Assembly: GCA_964542875.1 (NCBI GenBank)
Contig: CAZIWA010000060.1
Coordinates: 1 to 32,529, forward strand
Source of the DNA: CAZGOM01 sp964542875
GTDB lineage: Bacteria; Planctomycetota; Phycisphaerae; Phycisphaerales; Phycisphaeraceae
Direction: 5' to 3'
DNA length: 32,529 nt
Shown: piece by piece, positions 8,047 to 15,974 of the stretch
Layout: each line of letters opens with the position of its first letter
Numbering within the stretch: the first letter of the stretch is position 1
The notes under the pieces: generated by a model
What the model was told of the DNA's origin: nothing
The model's input: only the letters and a program-made list of their open reading frames with translations
The model's database searches: none
Program-made: the position numbers and the translations under genes

Positions 8047-8090
8047 TTGGGCTGTTGCCCAAAGACCCTTGCTGGCGCTTCGGGCTAACC
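8047..8090. repeat. Possible dispersed intergenic repeat between kdpC and elbB
   Basis: A small hairpin (TTGGGC, loop TGTT, GCCCAA at 8047-8062) is followed by the word CTTGCTGGCGCTTCGGGCTA at 8068-8087. I recall very similar words as frequent intergenic repeats in planctomycete genomes but cannot check this. The hairpin lacks a T-run, so it is at best a weak terminator for kdp. Confidence 0.3.
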
Positions 8091-8165
8091 GTTTTTGGGC
8101 GGTTTGATGGGTGCCTGAGTTGAGAGTGATAAGATCAAGCGCGGTTCAAATTCAAGGAGATGGCC

Positions 8166-8819
8166 ATGGCGAAGATCGGTGTGATTCTTTCGGGTTGCGG
8201 GGTTCAGGATGGGTCGGAGATCCATGAAGCGGTGATCACGCTTTTGTGCCTGGATCAGGCGGGCGTGTCTTACCAGTGCATGGCGCCGAACAAGGATCTG
8301 GATGTGATCGACCACTTGTCGGGCAAGGCGGTGGGCCAGCGACGCAATGTGCTGGTGGAATCGGCGCGGATCGCACGTGGGGAGATTCTGGACTTGAGCA
8401 AAGTAACTGCGAAGGACTACGACGGGTTTGTGTTGCCTGGCGGGTTTGGAGCGGCGAAGAACCTTTCAACGTTCGCGTTTGACGGCCCTACATGCAATGT
8501 GGATGCGCAGGTGTCGCGCGTGCTGCGCGAAGCGCACAGCCTGGGCAAGCCGATCGCGTTTGCGTGCATTGCGCCCGCCATCGGGGCGAAGCTGTTTGGC
8601 GAACTGGGCGTGAAGATCACCATCGGGCACGACAAGGCGACGGCGGAAGCGATCAACAAGACCGGCGCGGCGCATACGGAATGCGATGTGGATCAGATCG
8701 TGGTGGATGAGAAGAACAAGATCCTTTCGACACCGGCGTATATGGAGGCCAAGTCGATCAAGGAGGCGTATGCGGGGATTTCGAACATGGTGAAGAAGCT
8801 GGTGAAGATGGTGGGGTGA
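8166..8819 (+). CDS. elbB: ElbB-like DJ-1/PfpI-family glyoxalase, isoprenoid biosynthesis-associated
   Basis: A 217-residue protein close in length and motifs to E. coli ElbB. It starts AKIGVILSGCGVQDGSEIHE, has RRNVLVESARIARGEI, the glycine elbow FVLPGGFGAAKNLSTFA, and FACIAPA with the likely nucleophile Cys134. ElbB belongs to the class I glutamine-amidotransferase-like/DJ-1 superfamily. Glyoxalase activity has been reported for the family, and its name comes from an older link to isoprenoid synthesis; its role in the cell is uncertain. AAGGAG at 8154-8159 favours the second ATG (8166, six bases away) over the one at 8160. It is a single gene, closed by the terminator at 8879-8915. Confidence 0.9.
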   Translation: MAKIGVILSGCGVQDGSEIHEAVITLLCLDQAGVSYQCMAPNKDLDVIDHLSGKAVGQRRNVLVESARIARGEILDLSKVTAKDYDGFVLPGGFGAAKNLSTFAFDGPTCNVDAQVSRVLREAHSLGKPIAFACIAPAIGAKLFGELGVKITIGHDKATAEAINKTGAAHTECDVDQIVVDEKNKILSTPAYMEAKSIKEAYAGISNMVKKLVKMVG

Positions 8820-8878
8820 GAAGAGGTCCCGCGTCCGGTGTCCCGAGTCAAAAGCGGTTCGGGGTTCGGGTCATAAGA

Positions 8879-8915
8879 AAAAGAGGTTCGGAGCCTGAAA
8901 GCCCGAACCTCTTTT
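8879..8915. terminator. Bidirectional terminator between elbB and gpsA
   Basis: A perfect 13-bp inverted repeat (8879-8891 with 8903-8915) begins in A's and ends in T's, so it gives a hairpin with a U-tract on both strands. It lies between the convergent elbB and gpsA genes and can serve both. Confidence 0.85.
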
Positions 8916-8934
8916 AGTTTTTGACGCGGGACTT

Positions 8935-10002
8935 TTATTGAACACGTTCGCGTTTGAGTTCGCGGTTCATGAGGCGGCTGATGGCGGCGATGGGGTCGAG
9001 CTCTTCAAAGAGGACCTGGTAGACCGCCTGGGTGATGGGCATTTCGACTTTGTATTTTTGGGAGAGCTGGACGACTGAGCGGGTGGTGGGGACGCCTTCG
9101 ACAACGCCCGGGAGGGTTTTGAGGACTTCGGGGAGTTTGCGGCCTTTGCCCAGAAGTTCGCCGCAGGTGCGGTTACGGCCGGTGGGGGAGAAACAGGTGG
9201 TGGCGAGGTCGCCGACGCCTGCGATGCCGTAGAAGGTCTGGGGGTTTGCGCCCATGGCGACACCCAGGCGGGTGATTTCCGCGAGGCCACGGGAAAGCAG
9301 GGCGCTTTTGGCGTTGTTGCCGGCCTGGAGGCCGTCGAGGATGCCCGCGGCCAGGGCAATGACGTTTTTGGTCGCACCGGCGAGCTCAACACCCAGGAGG
9401 TCGTTGTTGGTGTAGACGCGGAACCAGTGGGTGGAGAAAGTCTGCTGGAGGTTGCGGGCGAGCTGTTCATCGTCGGAAGCGACGCAGACGGTGGCTGGCA
9501 GGCCCTTGGCCAGCTCATGGGCGACGGAGGGGCCGGAGATGGAGGCCACGGGGCGGGCGGGCCGGTCCGGATGGTCGGGGTGGAGCTGGCCGGGGTTTTG
9601 ATTGGAGAGGCTCAAGGCGGTTTGGCGAAGGACATCGCCAATGACCTGGGTGGGGCGCAGGAGGGTGTTGTTTTCGATGCCTTTGGCCAGGGAGACGACG
9701 GGAATGCCCGGCGGCATGAAAGGGGCGAAACGCTCAAAGGTGGTGCGGAGAAACTGGGTGGGGATGGCGGCGACGATGAGGTTGGCGTTTTGGACCGCCT
9801 GGCGGGGGTCGGCGGTGAGGCGCAGGCCTTCGGGGAGCATGTAGCCGTCGAGGTACTTTTTGTTCATCCGGGTCTGGATCATTTCGCCGATGTATTCAGG
9901 CGAGCGGCCCCAGAGGGTGACGGAGTTGCCAAGGCCCTCCAGAAGGAGCGCAGAGACGGTGCCCATTGAACCGTCGCCGATGATTGTGATGTTGATGCCC
10001 AT
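8935..10002 (-). CDS. gpsA: Glycerol-3-phosphate dehydrogenase [NAD(P)+]
   Basis: GpsA reduces dihydroxyacetone phosphate to sn-glycerol 3-phosphate, the backbone precursor of membrane phospholipids, in the cytoplasm. The 355-residue length is slightly above the common 330-340. Visible signatures are the N-terminal Rossmann loop (ITIIGDGSMGTVSALLL; an Asp takes the second position of the usual GxGxxG), LIVAAIPTQFLR, VVSLAKGIE, SISGPSVAHEL, the catalytic-lysine region VELAGATKNVIALAAGI and GVGDLATTCFSPTGRNRTCG. A Pro/His-rich stretch around residues 135-150 (QNPGQLHPDHPDRPARP) accounts for the extra length. The ATG at 10002 has GGAG eight bases upstream. It is divergent from the sugar epimerase gene and ends at a shared terminator. 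Confidence 0.95.
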   Translation of the reverse strand: MGINITIIGDGSMGTVSALLLEGLGNSVTLWGRSPEYIGEMIQTRMNKKYLDGYMLPEGLRLTADPRQAVQNANLIVAAIPTQFLRTTFERFAPFMPPGIPVVSLAKGIENNTLLRPTQVIGDVLRQTALSLSNQNPGQLHPDHPDRPARPVASISGPSVAHELAKGLPATVCVASDDEQLARNLQQTFSTHWFRVYTNNDLLGVELAGATKNVIALAAGILDGLQAGNNAKSALLSRGLAEITRLGVAMGANPQTFYGIAGVGDLATTCFSPTGRNRTCGELLGKGRKLPEVLKTLPGVVEGVPTTRSVVQLSQKYKVEMPITQAVYQVLFEELDPIAAISRLMNRELKRERVQ

Positions 10003-10194
10003 GGACGAACTCCAATCGCAGAAAGTGTTGGAAACCGGGCCAGAGGTGCGGTTTCACGGCCCCTTAACGGCCGATGGGCATAGTATAGTGGGGTTGCGGG
10101 AGCGGGGCGCTGAGGTGCGCCTGGCCGCCGACTTGCGGCAGCGCAGGTGAAGCTTGAGCCCTGACCCTTGAATCCCCTCCTGGAAAGGCACGAC

Positions 10195-11166
10195 TTGGCA
10201 GGCAAAGTTCTGGTAACCGGCGGAGCGGGGTTTATCGGTTCGCACCTGGTGGAGAGGTTGATCGCACGGGGGGATTCGCCGGTGATCGTGGATAACCTTT
10301 CGACGGGGTCTGCGGCGAACCTGAAGCACATCGATGTCCGCAGATACACGCTGATCAAAGGGCAGTTGTCGCAGGTGCTCAAAGAGACGCCCGGCGTGCT
10401 GGACGGTGTGGACCGGGTGTTCCACATGGCGGCGACGGTGGGTGTGCAACTGGTGGTGAGCGACCCGGCGACGATGGTGAAGAACAACATCGATGAAACC
10501 TTCACGCTGCTGGACGCGATCGCGGGCCGGGGCGTGACGGTGCTGGTGACCTCTTCGAGTGAGGTGTACGGGCGGGGGATCAAATATCCGCTGAACGAGG
10601 ATGATGACCTGGTGATGGGTCCGACGACGGCGCCCCGGTGGAGCTACGCGCTGACGAAGGCGCTGGATGAGCACCTGGCGCTGGCGCACCATGCGCGGGG
10701 CAAGTGCAAGGCCGTGGTGGTGCGGTTGTTCAATACGGTGGGGCCGCGGCAGGTGGGGCATTACGGGATGGTGGTGCCGAGGTTTGTGGAGAAGGCAATC
10801 AAGGGTGAAGACCTGGAAGTGTACGGGACGGGCGAGCAGACCCGGGCGTTTTGCGATGTGCGGGATGTGGTGCGCGCGCTGGACGGCCTGGTGCATACGC
10901 CGGAGGCTGCGGGCAAGGTGTTCAATGTGGGGAACCCCAAGGAAATTTCGATCAACACGCTGGCGCAGACGGTGATCCGGGTGGTGGGGTCGCAGTCGAA
11001 GGTGAAGCGTATTTCATATGAACAGGCTTATTCGTCGAACTTTGACGACCCGCAGCGCCGGGTGCCCGACGTGGCGAAATTAAAGGCGCAGCTTGGGTTT
11101 GAGGCTCAGATTCCGCTCGAGAAGACGATTGCGGACGTGGCCAAGGCGTTTGGCTGGGGCGGGTAA
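10195..11166 (+). CDS. NAD-dependent nucleotide-sugar epimerase/dehydratase (extended SDR)
   Basis: A 323-residue extended short-chain dehydrogenase. It has VLVTGGAGFIGSHLVERL at the N terminus (NAD-binding glycine motif, residues 9-15), DNLSTG after the second strand, a TSSSEVYG serine motif and the catalytic YALTK (Tyr151, Lys155), then VVVRLFNTVGPRQ and QTRAFCDVRDVVRAL. These fit UDP-glucose 4-epimerase or UDP-glucuronate decarboxylase-type enzymes that make precursors for envelope polysaccharide; the exact substrate cannot be read from sequence. The start is uncertain: TTG 10195 has GGAAAGG just upstream and removes a non-conserved extension that would come from TTG 10168. A TATAGT at 10084-10089 is a possible -10 element. 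Divergent from gpsA. Confidence 0.88.
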   Translation: MAGKVLVTGGAGFIGSHLVERLIARGDSPVIVDNLSTGSAANLKHIDVRRYTLIKGQLSQVLKETPGVLDGVDRVFHMAATVGVQLVVSDPATMVKNNIDETFTLLDAIAGRGVTVLVTSSSEVYGRGIKYPLNEDDDLVMGPTTAPRWSYALTKALDEHLALAHHARGKCKAVVVRLFNTVGPRQVGHYGMVVPRFVEKAIKGEDLEVYGTGEQTRAFCDVRDVVRALDGLVHTPEAAGKVFNVGNPKEISINTLAQTVIRVVGSQSKVKRISYEQAYSSNFDDPQRRVPDVAKLKAQLGFEAQIPLEKTIADVAKAFGWGG

Positions 11167-11362
11167 GGCCAGCCTGAGGTGTGTCGGGTGTGGAAAGAAA
11201 ATGTGGGGATTTCGGGAGATTTGAACCATTGTTGGGGGTGTGGGGTCTGAGCTGAGGCTGGCCGTTGGGCGGGCTGGTTGGACCTTTCGTATGATGGGGT
11301 GTCGACACTTCCAATTCGTGGCTGGTGTGAACTTTCAACGTTCGTTCCCGGGGAGCTCAACC

Positions 11363-12304
11363 ATGACGAACAATCGACTCCTGATCGCAGGGCTGATGAT
11401 GGTGATGCTCATGTTTCTGATGCCGGCAGCGGCTCAGGAGCCTGTGCAGAGCTGTCAGATACGTTTTGCCAGGGACGACAAGACCGGGCAGCGGACAGAG
11501 CATGAAGTGAGTTTTGAAAAGACGGTGTCGGTGGTGAAGTTCGTGCAGGGGAAGCCCGATGAGCCGCTTCGGCCGTCGCTGCCGCCTAAGAAGGTGATGG
11601 TGACGGCGAAGTTCACGCGTGAGGTTTTGGAAGCGCCCAACTCCGACAATCCGCTTCGGCTGCTGGTGACGTTCAGCAAGCTGACGAAGTCCACGCAGGA
11701 TGCGCCGGCCAAGGATGTGCTGCCTGCGGGTGCGCAGGTGCGGGCGAGCGCGTTCCGGGGAGATCCGCTTGTGTTTGAGCCGGCGGTGGCGGAGGTGACG
11801 ATCGACGCGGATTGCGCGGCGCTGCTGAGCATGGTGGTGCAGACACCGGACATGGGCGATGAGGAGTGCTATGGGATTAAAGGAAAGAAAGTGGCTGGCG
11901 ACAGCTGGCCGGTGAACCAGGATGCAGTGAAGAGGCTGATGCCCATCGGCCCCAATACCGGCAAGCAGCCCGATACGGTGGAGGGGAAAGTAACGCTGGT
12001 GAAGTTTGAAAAGATCGATGGCGTGGAGTGTGTGCAGTTGACCGCTATAGAGGCTGCCAAGTACAAGCCGATCACCGATGAAGGGACGCCCGGGATCAAG
12101 GACATGGGGGCGGTGCTGAACGTACACAACGCGATGGTGCTGCCGGTGAACCTGGAGACGCCCGTGCGGGGCCGGTCGTCGGATATGACGACGGTTTTCA
12201 CCACGCACACAATCATGCCGACGGAGACGATCGTGGGTGAGATCCGGGCCAGGACGCAACGCGATGAGAAAGTGAAGATGTTGAAGGAAGGCCGGAATCG
12301 GTAA
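11363..12304 (+). CDS. Secreted protein of unknown function
   Basis: A 313-residue protein I do not recognise. It begins with a Met-rich signal peptide (NNRLLIAGLMMVMLMFLMPA, cleavage likely after AAA before QEP), so the mature part should be in the periplasm or outside. The rest is soluble and rich in Val, Lys and Thr, with alternating hydrophobic patterns that suggest beta structure. Three cysteines are visible in the mature part before the midpoint (QSCQI, DADCAAL, EECYGI). No catalytic motif or repeat stands out. GGAG at 11352 precedes the ATG, and TATGAT at 11290-11295 is a possible -10 element. No gene partners it closely; the hairpin-rich region follows. Planctomycete-type lineage-specific protein is my best guess. 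Confidence 0.7.
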   Translation: MTNNRLLIAGLMMVMLMFLMPAAAQEPVQSCQIRFARDDKTGQRTEHEVSFEKTVSVVKFVQGKPDEPLRPSLPPKKVMVTAKFTREVLEAPNSDNPLRLLVTFSKLTKSTQDAPAKDVLPAGAQVRASAFRGDPLVFEPAVAEVTIDADCAALLSMVVQTPDMGDEECYGIKGKKVAGDSWPVNQDAVKRLMPIGPNTGKQPDTVEGKVTLVKFEKIDGVECVQLTAIEAAKYKPITDEGTPGIKDMGAVLNVHNAMVLPVNLETPVRGRSSDMTTVFTTHTIMPTETIVGEIRARTQRDEKVKMLKEGRNR

Positions 12305-12331
12305 GCCAGTGGGGGAGTTACGAATTGAGGG

Positions 12332-12392
12332 GACGCTGAGGCGTCAATCCTGGGCAAAGTTTTTTTCTGCGACCATCGAGGTCGCAGAAAAA
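12332..12392. repeat. Two tandem hairpins, the second with reversed T/A polarity
   Basis: The first hairpin is GACGC, loop TGAG, GCGTC (12332-12345). The second is a perfect 13-bp inverted repeat (12362-12374 with 12380-12392, loop ATCGA). Unlike a rho-independent terminator, its T-run precedes the stem and its A-run follows it, on both strands, so the T's and A's pair with one another and no free U-tract follows. It lies between convergent genes. Confidence 0.6.
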
Positions 12393-12419
12393 TAAGAGTG
12401 ATTCAAAAAAGGCTGCTGA

Positions 12420-12470
12420 CCGTGGGCTGCGCTCGAAGACTCGCTGACCCACGGCTACGGGCTGATGCCC
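12420..12470. repeat. GC-rich intergenic inverted repeats
   Basis: CCGTGGG (12420-12426) pairs with CCCACGG (12448-12454) around a 21-base loop, followed by a GGGC-TGAT-GCCC hairpin at 12459-12470. The words resemble GC-rich intergenic repeats I associate with planctomycetes; this is from memory and unverified. There is no coding potential here. Confidence 0.35.
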
Positions 12471-12555
12471 TGATGGGGCGAAGAAATGCGTGGAGAATGC
12501 GAAGAAGGCCCCAACGTTTGTAATGGTGCTACAGACTCAATTAAAGACATGAAAA

Positions 12556-14400
12556 TTAGTGTGATTCAATGCGCATAAGGCGTGTGCCGTCGGGGAAGTA
12601 GAGGCAGCCGTCGGGGCCTTTGCAGATGCCAAAGCGGTAGTGGTTTGGATAGGCTTCGGGGCCGAGATCAAAGACGGTTTCGATGGCGGTGAGGTCCCAG
12701 TCGGTGCGGAAGACTTTTTGATTGGTGTAGCCCCACACAAGGCCGTCGGACCCGGTGATGAGGGTGTTGTGGCAGTGGGTGCCGACGCGGACTTCCGGGA
12801 GGGTGTGGGTGATGGATTTGGTGTGCACATCGAACTTGAGCAGTGTGGCGCGATAGGCGTGGATGCCGATGGCATAGCGGCCGGTGGGGTCAGCAAGCCA
12901 GGAGACGACGTTGGAGGCGTCCTGGAGCATGGGGAGGGACCATTCGATGGCGCCGGTGTCCGGGTTGATGAGGGTGAAGCGGGCGCCGGGCTCGCCCTTG
13001 CGGTATTCGCTGACGAGGAGCTGGTTGGTGGAGGCGAGGTGGACCATGGCGCCGAAGGTGGTGTTGGGGTAGATCCAGGTGGCGAGCTGGTCGCCGTCGG
13101 CGTGGTCGATGCGGGCGATGCCCGAGTCCGGGCAGCCGTAACCGCCCAGAGCGGCGAAGAAGGTGCGGGATCGGGTGTCCTGGGTTACGCCGTAAGTTCT
13201 GTGGAGGGGAAGAGGGCCGGGCTTGATCTGGCCGAGCTGGCCGGGGTTGGCAAGGAGGGATTGATCGGTAACGAGAGGCTGGTTTGGTGAGAGGCGGGTG
13301 ATCCACGCCTGGGTGTAGCTGGAGAAGTAGACCTGTGACGAGGTGCCGGCGAGGGCGTAGATTTCGCCGGTGACAGGGGTGGGGTTGCCGTAGAAGGCGG
13401 TGGTTTGGGAAGCGGGGTCGTAGCTGCCCAGGCGAAGGGGGATGAAGGTGCCCGCCCAGACTTTACCGGCGCCAGCGCCGACGCTGAAGATGCGCAGAGG
13501 CGAGCCTTGGGGCTTGATGTCAAGGGTTTTGCGTGAGCCGTCGGGAGAGACGAGGGTGCATTGCCACTCTCGGGCGTCGATGATGAAGGAGCCGTCGGCG
13601 AAGACGAGCGAGGTGTTGTTGGAGGTGAGGCGGAGGGTGGATTGGTCGATGGGGGAGAGGCTGCCTCGGATGAGTTCCTGCCAGACGGTGCGGCCGAAGG
13701 ATTGGGTGCCGACGACGACTTTGCCGTCGCCGGTGGCTTCAAAATGGAAGGAGCGGGAATTGGGGAGGGGGATGGGGGTGACTTGCCCGGATTGGGGGTT
13801 GATCATGGCGAGGTATTCGCCGGGGTTGGGTTGATCGGCGTAGGCGATGGATTTGGCGTAGAGCATGCCGTCTGGGGCGAGGTGGATGAAGCGGACGTGG
13901 TGGCCGATGCCTTTGAGGTCCGCGAGGATCCTGGTTTGGCCGGATTTATAGTTGAAGAGGTGGATGTGATTTTTGGTGTAGTCGAGGATGTAGATGTCGC
14001 CGTTTGCGCCGGCCTGGAGGGAGAAGGGAGAGTGGGAGGACGTGACGCCGACGGCTTGGGATTGGTCGGTGGTCCAGTCCCAGCGGGTGATGATGGCCTG
14101 GCTGGAGGTGAAGTCGGCCTGGAAGAGGTCGCCTTCGGGGCTTTGAGCGACTTTCCAGGCGGTGCTGAAGAGTTTGGGGCCGCGGATCTGGCGTTTTTCG
14201 CCGGTGATGGGGTCGAGGAGGATGAATCCGCCTCGGGAGAGGGAGAAACAGGCGTATTCTTTGGCGGATTGCGGGTGGCGGACGAGGGTGGAATAAAAGA
14301 GGGCGTCATCAAGGAGGAAGTCGTTGATGGCGGTGAGCTTGTGGGGGCCGTTTTGGGCGATGAGGACGGGAGGCTGAGCGGCGGAGTGGGTGGGAAGCAT
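12556..14400 (-). CDS. Large beta-propeller-like protein of unknown function
   Basis: A 614-residue protein with recurring blade-like segments of the form G.(L/I)Y..D...N.I..(F/L): for example ANGDIYILDYTKNHIHLFNY, GKVWAGTFIPLRLGSYDPAS, TRYGVTQDTRS-like central repeats, DGLVWGYTNQKVFRTDWD and, at the C terminus, GICKGPDGCLYFPDGTRLMR. This pattern is that of NHL/SMP-30-like or quinoprotein-like propellers. No signal peptide or transmembrane span is seen, so it appears cytoplasmic. Composition is rich in Pro, Thr, Ser and Gln, as expected from the C-rich minus strand here. A good promoter lies just upstream (14428-14455). The product may bind or process a sugar or glycoside ligand, but nothing in the sequence shows which. 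Confidence 0.7.
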   Translation of the reverse strand: MLPTHSAAQPPVLIAQNGPHKLTAINDFLLDDALFYSTLVRHPQSAKEYACFSLSRGGFILLDPITGEKRQIRGPKLFSTAWKVAQSPEGDLFQADFTSSQAIITRWDWTTDQSQAVGVTSSHSPFSLQAGANGDIYILDYTKNHIHLFNYKSGQTRILADLKGIGHHVRFIHLAPDGMLYAKSIAYADQPNPGEYLAMINPQSGQVTPIPLPNSRSFHFEATGDGKVVVGTQSFGRTVWQELIRGSLSPIDQSTLRLTSNNTSLVFADGSFIIDAREWQCTLVSPDGSRKTLDIKPQGSPLRIFSVGAGAGKVWAGTFIPLRLGSYDPASQTTAFYGNPTPVTGEIYALAGTSSQVYFSSYTQAWITRLSPNQPLVTDQSLLANPGQLGQIKPGPLPLHRTYGVTQDTRSRTFFAALGGYGCPDSGIARIDHADGDQLATWIYPNTTFGAMVHLASTNQLLVSEYRKGEPGARFTLINPDTGAIEWSLPMLQDASNVVSWLADPTGRYAIGIHAYRATLLKFDVHTKSITHTLPEVRVGTHCHNTLITGSDGLVWGYTNQKVFRTDWDLTAIETVFDLGPEAYPNHYRFGICKGPDGCLYFPDGTRLMRIESH

Positions 14401-14427
14401 GGTGGTTTTGCCTGTGGATTTATTTAG

Positions 14428-14455
14428 ATAATAAAAAATTAAGTGAATTTAACAA
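14428..14455 (-). promoter_or_regulatory. Sigma-70-type promoter for the beta-propeller gene
   Basis: On the minus strand, TTGTTA (14455-14450) and TATTAT (14433-14428) are separated by 16 bases, inside an AT-rich patch. A transcript from it would have a leader of about 20 bases before the ATG at 14400. No strong Shine-Dalgarno sequence is seen in that leader. Confidence 0.55.
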
Positions 14456-14494
14456 GTTGGCGGAAGAAGCGCGTGATGGTGGACGCGGCGTGGT

Positions 14495-14500
14495 TACATT
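14495..14500 (+). promoter_or_regulatory. Possible -10 element immediately before the P-loop gene
   Basis: TACATT ends six bases before the ATG at 14507, and there is no Shine-Dalgarno sequence, so a near-leaderless transcript is possible. No -35 element was recognised. Weak evidence on its own. Confidence 0.3.
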
Positions 14501-14506
14501 ACCGGC

Positions 14507-15112
14507 ATGGATGGATTCATTCGGTTAGCGGTGGTGGGTGCCCCGGGGTCCGGCAAGACGACGGGGATGCCGGTGCTTAAGCGTTATGCCAGGGCGCGGG
14601 GGTTTGAGGTGCGCATGGTGGCCGAGGCGGCGACGATTGCGCTGCGGCTGATGAAGCCGGCAGACCCGCGGACGCTGGGCGAGGCCGGGGTGGTGGAACT
14701 GCAAAGGGCGGTGTACCGGCTGCAGGTGGCGATGGAAGACGCCGTACGGGTGACACCGGTGAAGAGGGGCAAGACGTGCGTGGTGCTTAGCGATCGGGGC
14801 GTGCTGGATGGCGAGGTGTATCTGGGAAAGAAGGCTTGGAAGAAGCTGCTGGAGGAAGAGGGGGTCAATGAGACGGGGCTGATTAAACGATACGACGCGG
14901 TGATCCATGTAGGGACGGCGGCGGGGCTGGAGACTGACGGGGCGTATCGGGCAGAGGGGGTGCGGCTGGAAGACCGAGCGTTTGCGCTGGAGCTGGAGGC
15001 GCGGGCCAAGGCGGTGTGGGGAAAGCACCCTAAGTATGTGTATGTGCCGGCAATGGCGAGCGTGGAGGAGAAGTGGGCCGGGGTGGCGAAGGCGTTTGAG
15101 AGCGTGGTGTGA
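14507..15112 (+). CDS. P-loop nucleotide-binding protein (AAA_28-like/kinase-like)
   Basis: A 201-residue cytoplasmic protein with Walker A motif GAPGSGKTTG near residues 11-20, then VVLSDRGVLDGEVYL around residue 100, where an aspartate-arginine pair sits as in small-molecule kinases and the AAA_28 (NadR-like) group. Further on, YDAVIHVGTAAGLE and VRLEDRAFALELEARAKAVW match the pattern seen in AAA_28 ATPases. The substrate is unknown: it may be a nucleotide or small-molecule kinase. The ATG at 14507 lacks a Shine-Dalgarno sequence. The gene is divergent from the propeller gene and convergent with the CorA-like gene, with only 32 bases between the last two, so it is a single-gene unit. Confidence 0.75.
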   Translation: MDGFIRLAVVGAPGSGKTTGMPVLKRYARARGFEVRMVAEAATIALRLMKPADPRTLGEAGVVELQRAVYRLQVAMEDAVRVTPVKRGKTCVVLSDRGVLDGEVYLGKKAWKKLLEEEGVNETGLIKRYDAVIHVGTAAGLETDGAYRAEGVRLEDRAFALELEARAKAVWGKHPKYVYVPAMASVEEKWAGVAKAFESVV

Positions 15113-15144
15113 GAGGGGGGAATAGCAGGTGTGGTGTTGGATTG

Positions 15145-15861
15145 TCAGCGTTTGGTGGCGGCCATGGTGACGATGACGCCCATGCAGATGCCGATGATGA
15201 GGATGCCCCAGAAGTACCAGGGGCCGCCGTTTTCAAAGCCGGAGGGGAGGTTCATGCCAAAGAGGCTGGCGAGGGCCATGACGGGGAGGAAGATGGCGGC
15301 GATGACATTGAGGCGATGAGAGGCGATTTCAACCTGCTGAGCGTGCCGTGCCTGGCGTTCGGCCTGCATGGCGAGGTTGTAGTCCATGGCGTTTCGGGCT
15401 TCTTCGTGGATGAGGGCGGCGGCGCGGTCGATTTCCGCGGCGCGGTCGCGCATGGTGATGAGGGTTTTGTCGGGGCCGGCTTCCTCACGGGCGTTTTGGA
15501 GTGCGGCATGCATGTTGGCGCTGGCCTGATGGATGGGCTGGACGGCCTGGAGAATCTCATAAAAGCCGGTGGCGTCTTTGGCTTTGGGCATGCGGTCTTC
15601 GAGGGAGTCGACTGCTTTTTCGTAGGCTTCCATGTGCTGGATGAGAGCGGCAATGCCGGAGCCGCGGGCGGTGCTGAACCAAGTGCCTTCGGGGTTTCGA
15701 TAGAAAAAGACGGCGGAGCGCTCGGGGGTGCGGCCGATGGGGACCTTGTGCAGAATGAGAATCAAATGCCCTTCATGGAACATGGGGCGCTGGCGCCCGG
15801 GACGCTCGCCGAGCCGGTTTGTGATCTGGGTCGGGACTTGCCAGTCGGCTGGGATCTGCAT
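15145..15861 (-). CDS. Short CorA-like divalent-cation transporter family protein
   Basis: A 238-residue protein with a soluble, helical N-terminal part and two C-terminal membrane spans. The GMN signature of CorA channels is present at residues 202-204 (SLFGMNLP), directly after the first span, as expected. The loop after it (LPSGFENGGPW) is normal in size. The long charged helix with RHAQQVEIASHRLNVIAAIF leads into the pore helix, again as in CorA. The N-terminal domain is shorter than the roughly 240 residues of classical CorA, so ion selectivity (Mg2+, Co2+, Zn2+) cannot be assigned. I use ATG 15861, preceded by AGGGGG, rather than an upstream start that would run into the hldD leader. 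Confidence 0.8.
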   Translation of the reverse strand: MQIPADWQVPTQITNRLGERPGRQRPMFHEGHLILILHKVPIGRTPERSAVFFYRNPEGTWFSTARGSGIAALIQHMEAYEKAVDSLEDRMPKAKDATGFYEILQAVQPIHQASANMHAALQNAREEAGPDKTLITMRDRAAEIDRAAALIHEEARNAMDYNLAMQAERQARHAQQVEIASHRLNVIAAIFLPVMALASLFGMNLPSGFENGGPWYFWGILIIGICMGVIVTMAATKR

Positions 15862-15974
15862 GTTGCCCCCTTGGCTTGAAGATGTGGGCATTCTACCCGG
15901 AGTGTCTGGGGGGAATGCTGTATCATGGGGTGATTCGCCTGACAGATAACCCACGATTTATGAGGTTACTCAAA

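Noticed and set aside
13561..14427. 288-residue plus-strand frame inside the propeller gene; similar frames at 15109-15879, 23570-24451 and 24467-25327
   Set aside because: Gly/Val/Asp/Glu-rich shadows of minus-strand genes, with no ribosome-binding site or domain.
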